From Thermoflexus hugenholtzii JAD2 (lineage in GTDB: Bacteria > Chloroflexota > Anaerolineae > Thermoflexales > Thermoflexaceae), in NCBI RefSeq assembly GCF_900187885.1, contig NZ_FYEK01000044.1, positions 62,001 through 126,000 of the forward strand: 64,000 nt of DNA, read 5' to 3'. The translations under genes were made by a program, and so were the position numbers. Shown here piece by piece: positions 53,820 to 62,829 of this stretch. The notes under the pieces are model-generated. The model had not been told where the DNA came from. It worked only from the letters and a program-made list of their open reading frames with translations, and ran no database searches. The first letter of the stretch is position 1; every line of letters starts with the position of its first letter.

Positions 53820-55205
53820 ATGCGCGCGCCGTTCTTCGGACCCACCTTTGAGGAGATGCGGGATCCCTCGCGCCAGCCTCCGGAGGTGCGGGCGCGGGCC
53901 CTGGCGGCACGGGAGCGCGACCCCATGGATCCATACAATCTTTTCAATATCACCTGGCGGGATCCGGAGGGACGGATCTATTACGAGGTTCTCCCCCGGG
54001 CTCTCACCGGGGTGGAGGCGCCCATCGTGGTGATCTACGCCAAGGATTTCCCCACCGGCTCGCACAAAGTCGGGGCGGCCTATTCCATCCTGATGGAGAA
54101 GGTGCTCCTGGAGGGCCTGCGGCCGGGGGAGCACGTGCTGGTGTGGCCGTCCACAGGGAACTATGGGATCGGCGGGGCCTGGGTGGGGGGACGGATGGGC
54201 TTTGAGGGGATCGTGATCCTGCCGGAGGGGATGAGCCGGGAGCGCTTCGAGCGGATCGAGGCCTATGGGGCGCGGGTGATCCGGACGCCGGGCTCGGAGA
54301 GCAACGTCAAGGAGATCTACGACAAGTGCAAGGAGCTGATGGCGGTCGACCCGCGGGTGCGGGTGCTCAATCAGTTCAGCGAGATGGGGAACTATCGGTT
54401 TCACTATTACGTCACCGGCAACACCATTGTGGACCTGGCGGCGGAGTTGGGGGAGCGGGGGATCGGGGAGGGGAAGGTGGCGGCCTTCGTCTCGGCGATG
54501 GGCTCGGCGGGGACCATCGGGGCGGGGGATCGGCTGAAGCAGGTCTGGCCGACCTGTCGGGTGGTGGGCGTGGAGCCCATCCAGTGCCCCACCCTGTATC
54601 TGAACGGGTATGGGGTTCACGACATCCAGGGGATCGGGGACAAGCATGTGACGTGGATCCATCACGTGATGAACATGGATGCGTTGGTGTGCGTGGATGA
54701 TCTATCGTGCAAGAAGGGGTTGCAGTTATTGGCGGAGGAGGTGGGGTGGAAGGTGCTGATGCGCTGGGGGGTTTCGGAGGGGCAGGTGATGCGGCTGTCG
54801 CAGATGTTCGGCATCAGTGGGATCGCCAACGTATTGGGGGCGATCAAAGCGGCGAAGTTTTACCGGTTCGGGCCGAAGGACGTCATCGTGACCGTGGCCA
54901 CGGACGGGGTGGATCGGTATCGGTCGGTGTTGGCGGAGCTCACCCGGCAGTGTGGGCCGATGGACGAGGTGGAGGCCACGGTGCGATTGGTGCACATCTT
55001 CCATGGGCAGGGGCTGGACTGGATCCAGGAGGGGACGCAGGAGAACCGGCGGCGGTGGCACAACCTGAAGTATTTCACGTGGGTGGAGCAACAGGGCAAG
55101 ACGGTGGAGGAGCTGGACGCGCAGCTGGATCCGGAGTGGTGGGAGCGGGAGCAGGCGCGGATCCCGGAGCTGGACCGACTGTGGCGGGAGGTGCGGGGCT
55201 TTTAG
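53820..55205 (+). CDS. Fold-type II PLP-dependent enzyme (cysteine synthase/threonine synthase superfamily)
   Basis: 461 residues from the ATG at 53820, chosen because GGGAGGAG (53806-53813) sits six bases upstream; ATGs at 53796 and 53814 are in frame but badly spaced. The PLP lysine is in FPTGSHKVGAAYS (about residue 80), and the substrate loop VWPSTGNYGIGGAW and the phosphate-binding MGSAGTIGAG follow. About 100 extra C-terminal residues after VTVATDGVDRY are not found in CysK. Substrate unknown; beta-replacement or elimination on an amino acid is the general chemistry. Confidence 0.82.
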   Translation: MRAPFFGPTFEEMRDPSRQPPEVRARALAARERDPMDPYNLFNITWRDPEGRIYYEVLPRALTGVEAPIVVIYAKDFPTGSHKVGAAYSILMEKVLLEGLRPGEHVLVWPSTGNYGIGGAWVGGRMGFEGIVILPEGMSRERFERIEAYGARVIRTPGSESNVKEIYDKCKELMAVDPRVRVLNQFSEMGNYRFHYYVTGNTIVDLAAELGERGIGEGKVAAFVSAMGSAGTIGAGDRLKQVWPTCRVVGVEPIQCPTLYLNGYGVHDIQGIGDKHVTWIHHVMNMDALVCVDDLSCKKGLQLLAEEVGWKVLMRWGVSEGQVMRLSQMFGISGIANVLGAIKAAKFYRFGPKDVIVTVATDGVDRYRSVLAELTRQCGPMDEVEATVRLVHIFHGQGLDWIQEGTQENRRRWHNLKYFTWVEQQGKTVEELDAQLDPEWWEREQARIPELDRLWREVRGF

Positions 55206-55254
55206 CCCGCCGGCCCGAGGCGCCGGATCTCGACCTTGCGTTCACCGGGCGCAG

Positions 55255-55310
55255 AAACCTTCCGCGGACCCCCATGGAAAATCCGGCCACCGGGGGTCCG
55301 CGGAAGGTTT
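55255..55310. terminator. Large perfect hairpin, terminator-like
   Basis: AAACCTTCCGCGGACCCCC (55255-55273) pairs without mismatch with 55292-55310 around an 18-base loop, followed by GTTT. It probably ends the PLP enzyme transcript and insulates the CRISPR leader. A half copy of the arm recurs at 55423-55437. Confidence 0.75.
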
Positions 55311-55422
55311 GTTTAATGAGCCTTTAGAATCCACCATTCTTCTCCCATTCAGGAAGATGATGGTTTGATTTATGCCCGAAACGAGATATTTAGATGAGCA
55401 AGATGCCTTTCTTCGGAAAAGG

Positions 55423-55437
55423 CTTCCGCGGACCCCC
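55423..55437 (+). repeat. Third copy of the hairpin arm
   Basis: CTTCCGCGGACCCCC repeats 15 bases of the left arm of the 55255 hairpin, 150 bp downstream and just before the CRISPR leader. The matching right arm is absent. Confidence 0.5.
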
Positions 55438-55439
55438 CT

Positions 55440-55568
55440 TCGTCCTCTGGCGCATGGAGGAACCCGAACCCCTTGACAACCAACGCGTCCTGTGTTATAT
55501 TCATGGCGAACTGGATGCAGGAAAGGGTAGCTCTCTCTCTTCTCCCTCTCACCGCCTGAAATCGCAGG
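55440..55568 (+). promoter_or_regulatory. CRISPR leader with promoter (TTGACA-N17-TATATT)
   Basis: TTGACA at 55473-55478, a 17-bp spacer and TATATT at 55496-55501 point into the array; the transcript would begin near 55508. A pyrimidine-rich tract (TCTCTCTCTTCTCCCTCTC) lies just before the first repeat. The perfect repeats at this side and the mutated ones at the far end confirm that this is the leader. Confidence 0.85.
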
Positions 55569-58500
55569 GCCTCAATCGAACCAGCGTGGGATTGAAACAA
55601 AGGCCAGTTCTCCCTTGTCGCGATAAAAGGCGGGGCCTCAATCGAACCAGCGTGGGATTGAAACCGTGATCCATCAAGGTCCACTTCTGGGCGGAAAAGC
55701 GCCTCAATCGAACCAGCGTGGGATTGAAACTTTGCTGCGCGCTGTTGCCGCGTAGTCGTGCGACCCGCCTCAATCGAACCAGCGTGGGATTGAAACACCG
55801 CTGTGGGGGTCCGGGGGGCGAAGCCCCCCGGGGGCCTCAATCGAACCAGCGTGGGATTGAAACGACGGCAATGGCCGCAAATAGAGAACCACCTTGGGGA
55901 GCCTCAATCGAACCAGCGTGGGATTGAAACCAGAGCAGCAAGCATCCATCTCGACCAACTTCCACCCGCCTCAATCGAACCAGCGTGGGATTGAAACCAT
56001 GGCCGTCTGAAATGCGGCGCGCTGCGCGATGTTGGCCTCAATCGAACCAGCGTGGGATTGAAACTTGCCTCCTCCTTGCGAGGTCTGGAACAAACAAAGC
56101 CGCCTCAATCGAACCAGCGTGGGATTGAAACTACAGCTCTGGGTGAGCGTCCAGAACCACCACATGCCGGCCTCAATCGAACCAGCGTGGGATTGAAACC
56201 GAAGAGCGTTTTGCCCTCCACGCCCATCTTGCGGAGGCCTCAATCGAACCAGCGTGGGATTGAAACAATGGAGGGCCGCCTGCATCAAGCATCTGCGTTC
56301 GTGCCTCAATCGAACCAGCGTGGGATTGAAACAGTGAATCTTCAAAACCGGGATCTCTACCGTGTAAATCGCCTCAATCGAACCAGCGTGGGATTGAAAC
56401 GTTATCCAACACGTGCATAAATTCATGCACATTCCACGCCTCAATCGAACCAGCGTGGGATTGAAACTGGAGGCCCAGATCCGGAAGGCCTTCATCAAAA
56501 CCCGTGCCTCAATCGAACCAGCGTGGGATTGAAACATTTGCCTTGTCTTCATTGGCCTTTTGTGGGCAAGCCCGCCTCAATCGAACCAGCGTGGGATTGA
56601 AACAGGGGCCCTCCAGGATCCTCTCGGCTGAGGGATCGGGCCTCAATCGAACCAGCGTGGGATTGAAACACCTTGGCGACTACTGCAACCTTGCGGATGT
56701 GATCCGCCTCAATCGAACCAGCGTGGGATTGAAACTCTCTCCCCCCTCCTCTTTGGATTTAGCCCGGCCTTCGCCTCAATCGAACCAGCGTGGGATTGAA
56801 ACCATCCCGGGCCCGGGCCCAGCCCGGCTCCGGCAGCGTGCCTCAATCGAACCAGCGTGGGATTGAAACTGCCTTCCCCCTCATACCCCCAGTTCAGCCG
56901 GACCAAGCCTCAATCGAACCAGCGTGGGATTGAAACAGGTCTTGTGCTCCGCAGTCCACCCGGGGTTGATCCTGGCCTCAATCGAACCAGCGTGGGATTG
57001 AAACCCTGGCCAAAAAGGCCAGGGGCCCAAAGCCAAGGGGGCCTCAATCGAACCAGCGTGGGATTGAAACTCTTTTTGTTTTTAATTTGTCCCTCCGCCG
57101 GCGCGAAGCCTCAATCGAACCAGCGTGGGATTGAAACATCCACCCGCATCGAAGCCATCGCCGTGCAACTCAAAGCCTCAATCGAACCAGCGTGGGATTG
57201 AAACAACGGCGTCGTGATAGAGGATACTTACATCACGCTGAGCCTCAATCGAACCAGCGTGGGATTGAAACCCCGTGAGATCATAGTATTCATCGGAGAA
57301 CCAAGAGGCCTCAATCGAACCAGCGTGGGATTGAAACCAAAAGCGCCGCCCTCGCGGCGGGCGGCAGCGGAAACGCCTCAATCGAACCAGCGTGGGATTG
57401 AAACGGATTTCCCCTGGCCGGGCCACCGGCTGGCCCGGAACGGCCTCAATCGAACCAGCGTGGGATTGAAACGGCACAGTCACGAGGAACCCGGACAAAA
57501 AAGATATTGGCCTCAATCGAACCAGCGTGGGATTGAAACATCCCTCGCGGCGGGGGCCGCGTTGGATCGGGATCGGGCCTCAATCGAACCAGCGTGGGAT
57601 TGAAACCCGGAACGGCCGGCTTCGCCATGGCGCCCCCTCTCCGCCTCAATCGAACCAGCGTGGGATTGAAACGCCATGGGCCAGGAGGGCGATATAGCGC
57701 TCTAGACACGCCTCAATCGAACCAGCGTGGGATTGAAACGCAATATCGGCTGCCCGGTCACGAAGGCCTTGACATAGCCTCAATCGAACCAGCGTGGGAT
57801 TGAAACTTTCGCACAGCAACTTCCCCGGATCTCTCTGCCGGACTGCCTCAATCGAACCAGCGTGGGATTGAAACCCACATGCGGCGCGGAGGGGCATTGC
57901 CCGATACCCTGCCTCAATCGAACCAGCGTGGGATTGAAACAGTCTTGGGCTCGGTGCCCCGATTGTGGTGAAAATTATGCCTCAATCGAACCAGCGTGGG
58001 ATTGAAACCCAGGAGGCCGGGAATGTCTTCCCGGCTCACCGGGTGGCCTCAATCGAACCAGCGTGGGATTGAAACTTCTGTTATTCGGTTGGACTGACAA
58101 ATCCAGCGATTGCCTCAATCGAACCAGCGTGGGATTGAAACGGCTTTGTGGTCGTTGATGTAAACCTCGTTTACGGCTTGCCTCAATCGAACCAGCGTGG
58201 GATTGAAACGATTTCGGCTGGCTGCATCCCAAGACCTCGGGGAAGGGCCTCAATCGAACCAGCGTGGGATTGAAACTATGGGGTTCACTCCCTGATTTTC
58301 CCTCCCCCTCAGCCTCAATCGAACCAGCGTGGGATTGAAACCAGCTACCGCCTCGACAGGGCTCCAGCCCCACCAATGCCTCAATCGAACCAGCGTGGGA
58401 TTGAAACGAAATATTTGCCACCTTTGAGCAGAAACTCATCAATGCCTCAATCGAACCAGCGTGGGATTGAAACAAATAGCAACAAACAAAATCACTATTT

Positions 58501-61214
58501 GTTCGGTCCAAGCCTCAATCGAACCAGCGTGGGATTGAAACTGGCTTGGGTAAACGAGAACATATGGAAGCGGATCAGGCCTCAATCGAACCAGCGTGGG
58601 ATTGAAACGGCGGGTCATTTCCCCGGGCGGGAATCGAACCCGCCAGGCCTCAATCGAACCAGCGTGGGATTGAAACTCACGAAGTCGTCCTCCACCCCTT
58701 CGGGCGGGAAGGCGCCTCAATCGAACCAGCGTGGGATTGAAACCTGGGTCCGGGCGTATTGGCGCGCTCACTGGGAGCTGCCTCAATCGAACCAGCGTGG
58801 GATTGAAACACCCTTGGCCCGGATGCGGGCCTCGGTCCGGACCGGCCTCAATCGAACCAGCGTGGGATTGAAACGGCCGATCCGCCGCCTGCGGCTGCGG
58901 CGATTGTCTTGCCTCAATCGAACCAGCGTGGGATTGAAACATCACGCGCGTGGACATCCGGCGGATGTATCGACTCGCCTCAATCGAACCAGCGTGGGAT
59001 TGAAACCTCGGATGTTGACGAGGATCTGAGAGATCGGGAGGTGCCTCAATCGAACCAGCGTGGGATTGAAACGGCGGACGTTTTCAACCGTGTCGGCGGC
59101 TACTTCGAGCCTCAATCGAACCAGCGTGGGATTGAAACCCAGATCTTCCATCGGGCTATCCCTCCGGCAGGATGGGCCTCAATCGAACCAGCGTGGGATT
59201 GAAACATCATTTCGGCGGCGGAGCTCGAGGGCAAGGAGTTCGCCTCAATCGAACCAGCGTGGGATTGAAACGCATCCACGAGGAATGTTCGAGCAGATGG
59301 GACTGGCGTGCCTCAATCGAACCAGCGTGGGATTGAAACTGGCTTGGGTAAACGAGAACATATGGAAGCGGATCAGCCTCAATCGAACCAGCGTGGGATT
59401 GAAACTACACGCTGTTCATAATCCGCTTCCAGAACTGAGCGCGCCTCAATCGAACCAGCGTGGGATTGAAACTATTGGACACAGGGATCGCGAAAGGGCA
59501 CGAGGATCTGCCTCAATCGAACCAGCGTGGGATTGAAACGGCCAAAGCGTTGGGGGGGGCCATCAAAATTCATCTTGAGCCTCAATCGAACCAGCGTGGG
59601 ATTGAAACTTCTCTGCGCCGCCAGGCGTGCGTTACCGGGCGCGATGCCTCAATCGAACCAGCGTGGGATTGAAACCCTTAACGATCCTCCCGTGTTTGCT
59701 GACCAGCCCCAGGCCTCAATCGAACCAGCGTGGGATTGAAACCTATGTCAAGGCAATGGACCTGTTGAAGGAGGAGGTGGCCTCAATCGAACCAGCGTGG
59801 GATTGAAACCCATGGCGGCCTTCAACAAGTTTTCGGTCGTAGAATTGCCTCAATCGAACCAGCGTGGGATTGAAACAACTTCATCTTGAGAAGAAGATTG
59901 CTGAGGGCTACTGCCTCAATCGAACCAGCGTGGGATTGAAACTCCGCCATGGCGACCTTCAACAGGTTTTCCGCCGTGGGCCTCAATCGAACCAGCGTGG
60001 GATTGAAACCGCGCCCCGCCCCGGGCGGCGCGGATCAGGTATTCGGGCCTCAATCGAACCAGCGTGGGATTGAAACGAATCACCAGAGGAGTGGTCGTCA
60101 TGGCTTATCCCTGGCCTCAATCGAACCAGCGTGGGATTGAAACCGTGGGCCGCCCGGGCCAGCAGCATGGTCCGCTGGAGCCTCAATCGAACCAGCGTGG
60201 GATTGAAACCGGAGGAGGGCCTGGCGCGGCTGCGGGAAGGCGCTGGGCCTCAATCGAACCAGCGTGGGATTGAAACTCGCCCGCCGCGGGACGGCCCTGG
60301 CGGACTACCTGGCCTCAATCGAACCAGCGTGGGATTGAAACTCGATCTCCTCCCGAAGCCGCTGCGGGCGGATACGCGCCTCAATCGAACCAGCGTGGGA
60401 TTGAAACCGCTTCTGGATTAACCCCACCTTAGATCGCGCCCGCGCGCCTCAATCGAACCAGCGTGGGATTGAAACGATCCCCGCCGCCTACGACGAGGCC
60501 CGCCGGGACGGGGCCTCAATCGAACCAGCGTGGGATTGAAACCCGACGCGGCCGCCGAGGCCGCCGCGGCCATGGTGGGGCCTCAATCGAACCAGCGTGG
60601 GATTGAAACCCCAGAAGCAGGCCGCCTGTGGCCAGGGCCAGCCGGGCCTGCCTCAATCGAACCAGCGTGGGATTGAAACCGTCCCCCCCGTGATCTACCG
60701 CCGCTACGAGAAGGAGGCCTCAATCGAACCAGCGTGGGATTGAAACCCCAAATGCCTTCCAGCGTGCAGTGATCCCCATCCTCGCCTCAATCGAACCAGC
60801 GTGGGATTGAAACTTTCAACCAGTCGACGGAATAACCAGATACACGGTGAGCCTCAATCGAACCAGCGTGGGATTGAAACCAGCCCATCCCGGACCCCCG
60901 CCCAGAACCGGAGCCAGCCTCAATCGAACCAGCGTGGGATTGAAACGTCATCTCGGGGGGAACCAGAGTGGCCGCGAGGAGGCGCCTCAATCGAACCAGC
61001 GTGGGATTGAAACATGATCACAATGATCTCCCCGTTCTGCCTCAGAGTGGGCCTCAATCGAACCAGCGTGGGATTGAAACCAAAGCCCACCACGCTGTCG
61101 TGGATCGCGTATAATGTGCCTCAATCGAACCAGCGTGAGATTGAAACCAGGGGGTTGCCAGGTAGAGGGCGCCGCTCGGAAACAGCCTCAATCGAACCAG
61201 CATGGGATTGAAAC
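55569..61214 (+). CRISPR. CRISPR array, 85 repeats of 30 bp and 84 spacers
   Basis: I counted 85 repeat starts from 55569 to 61185. The repeat is 30 bp, begins GCCTCAATCGAACC and ends GTGGGATTGAAAC, giving the ATTGAAAC 5' handle usual for types I and III crRNAs. All copies look identical except the last two, which each carry one G-to-A change (61118-61147 and 61185-61214). Spacers are 35-40 bp, mostly 36-38. No cas gene is in the window, so type cannot be set. Open reading frames along the array in both strands encode only repeat-derived peptides. Confidence 0.98.
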
Positions 61215-61249
61215 CGGCCCATTCGACATCCTAACGAAAGGAGGAGGAC

Positions 61250-62240
61250 ATGTTGCGAGCCATCTGGGAATACCTCACCTACGAGCGCTATGGCCGCCGG
61301 ATCATGCGCCCGGCCGCCGTGGGGATGCTAGGGACCACCCTGGCGGTGGGCGCCATCGCCCCGATCATCCTGGCCGCCTGCCTCATGGCGCCCCCGCCGG
61401 TCCGCCCCGCCCCGACTCTCCCCCCGCCCACGGCCACGGCGGTCTTCGCCACGGCCACGGCGGTCGCTTCCCAGCCCACCGCCACCCCCGCCCCCCTCTG
61501 CCCTGAGGACCCGCAGCTGTGGCAGCTGGTGGAGATCCAGCCCTTCCAGGACCCGAAGACCAGCAAGCCCGTCCGGCTGCTCAAGCCCATCTACCGCATC
61601 GAGCCCCCCCTGCGTCTACCAGGGCCTGTGGCGCGACCTGGCAGACGCCCTGTTTGCCACCTACACCCGGGCCGACGTGCCGCCCAAGATTGACAAGAAG
61701 GTCGAGGTCCCCTGGTATTGGGATCCGGGGCCGGAGATCACCCGGAAGACCATCGGCATCTACCTGGCCTGGAAGGATTATCTCTTCTACGACCGGGCGG
61801 GGCGGAAGATCGACGAGATCCTCACCCCCTACACCGCCCTCTCCACCGGCGACCCCGATTACCCAGTGCTGGTCTACCTCTACCGGGACTACCCCGGCGC
61901 GGCCTACGGGGTGCAGTGGGAGGGCAAGATGGAGGACGTGTTCGACGGCCGCATCGATGGGATCTGGCCGGTCCGCCTGGAGGGGGGGACGGTGCTGCGG
62001 CGGGTGACCCCTGTGCTCTACCACGCCGGGGTCCACCGCTGGTTCCGGGCGGACGGGAAGGGCATGCCCCGGCGGATGCATGTGGTGGAGGCGGACGGCT
62101 CGGGGCTGTGGGAGGTCCTGGGGGTGCAGGGGACCACCCGCTCCGAGCTGGGCCGGGCCTTCGGGAAGAAGGACTTCTTCCCCGACCAGGTGGATCTGAA
62201 GGCCTATCCGATGGAGAAGACCCTCACCTTCACCCCATAA
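61250..62240 (+). pseudogene. Membrane-anchored or lipoprotein-like gene with a frameshift in a C7 run
   Basis: Begins at ATG 61250 with AAAGGAGGAGG upstream, 35 bp after the last array repeat. The first frame encodes a hydrophobic segment ending in a lipobox-like IILAACLM (about residues 34-45), a Pro/Thr/Ala-rich linker and PEDPQLWQLVEIQPF. At 61604-61610 a run of seven C shifts the frame; with six, reading would continue as RIEPPCVYQGLWRDLADALF into a long open frame that ends TLTFTP at 62240. The joined product would be about 330 residues. No known domain recognised. The shift may be a real mutation, phase variation or a sequencing error. Confidence 0.65.
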
Positions 62241-62264
62241 GCGAGAAGCGAGGGGAGGCGTGGG

Positions 62265-62387
62265 ATGCGGAAGACCTGGATCCTGATCCTGGCGGCGGCG
62301 CTGGCCCTGGCCCCGGGGGCCGGCGCCGCCCGGGCCGAGGGGGATGGCCTCAATCGAACCCGTGTGGGACTGAAACCCGGGCGCTGA
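62265..62387 (+). CDS. 40-residue ORF: signal peptide running into a degenerate CRISPR repeat
   Basis: ATG with GGGGAGG upstream encodes a clear signal peptide (MRKTWILILAAALALAPGAG then ARAEG, cleavage near residue 24). The next codons are the degenerate repeat at 62347-62376, translated as GLNRTRVGLK, and the frame stops nine bases later. It looks like the 5' end of a secreted-protein gene cut short by the repeat; expression is possible but function is doubtful. Confidence 0.5.
   Translation: MRKTWILILAAALALAPGAGAARAEGDGLNRTRVGLKPGR
62347..62376 (+). repeat. Stray degenerate CRISPR repeat 1
   Basis: A 30-bp copy of the array repeat with three mismatches (AACCCGTGTGGGACTG in place of AACCAGCGTGGGATTG), 1.13 kb beyond the last array repeat and in the same orientation. 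Confidence 0.85.
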
Positions 62388-62513
62388 TGGGTATACTGGA
62401 TCGAACGCGCGGGCTGGATCCCGCGGCGGCCTTTCGCGCGCCGCCTGGGGCGGGGCGGCCCGGCGATCCTGGAGGCCCTGCGGGAGGAGGCGCGGAAGCT
62501 GATCGGAGGATGA
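62388..62513 (+). pseudogene. Open C-terminal gene fragment after the stray repeat
   Basis: In the same frame as the truncated ORF, after its stop, a 41-codon stretch reads like genuine protein (YWIERAGWIPRRPFARRLG, ILEALREEARKLIGG, stop at 62511). It has no start codon. It could be the 3' end of the gene whose 5' end is at 62265, or the end of another one. Confidence 0.4.
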
Positions 62514-62514
62514 G

Positions 62515-62736
62515 ATGGACGAGATCATCCAGGCGCTGGAAGATCTGAGCCTCGCCTTCTGTGTCTCCCAGCTTCGGTCGTGGGGCGTGCGGCCGGAGCC
62601 TGCGGATATCCGGGCGGCCCTGCGGGATGGCCGGATCCGCGACATCTGCGGGACCTCTTGGATGATGCTGGCCGACTACCTGGAGCGGAACCCGGATGCG
62701 ATCGAGCGGTTGCGCGCGCGCCTGACGCGGACGTGA
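62515..62736 (+). CDS. Small hypothetical protein (73 aa)
   Basis: ATG one base after the preceding stop, with GGAGGA upstream. The product is helical and acidic at the start (MDEIIQALEDLSLAFCVSQL) and ends basic (ERLRARLTRT). No family recognised. Its own ribosome site and ordinary codon use argue that it is real. It lies between the two stray CRISPR repeats. Confidence 0.5.
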   Translation: MDEIIQALEDLSLAFCVSQLRSWGVRPEPADIRAALRDGRIRDICGTSWMMLADYLERNPDAIERLRARLTRT

Positions 62737-62774
62737 AGCCGACGTGTCGGCGCCGCTTTGCGCGGCGGCGGGAT

Positions 62775-62804
62775 GTCGCCTCAATCGAACCAACTTTAGG
62801 ATTA
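62775..62804 (+). repeat. Stray degenerate CRISPR repeat 2
   Basis: The first 15 bases (GCCTCAATCGAACCA) match the array repeat exactly; the remainder (ACTTTAGGATTAGAA) is decayed but keeps GGATT at the right place. Same orientation as the array. Confidence 0.65.
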
Positions 62805-62829
62805 GAAGGAGTGAGGGCCCTTCTGCGCT

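Noticed and set aside
57005-57040. Spacer 22 contains a CCTGGCC/GGCCAGG hairpin that could stop transcription of the array
   Set aside because: The stem is short and is not followed by a T-run; the repeats on both sides are intact, so there is no sign of a barrier.
55370-60421. Many ORFs on both strands along the CRISPR array, with recurring peptides such as LNRTSVGLK and FNPTLVRLR
   Set aside because: They are translations of the 30-bp repeat in different frames; their periodicity equals the repeat period and they have no ribosome sites.
55569-61214. Similarity of the CRISPR repeat (AATCGAACC) to the reverse of a tRNA T-loop
   Set aside because: Only nine bases match and the flanking bases cannot form a T-stem; likely chance.
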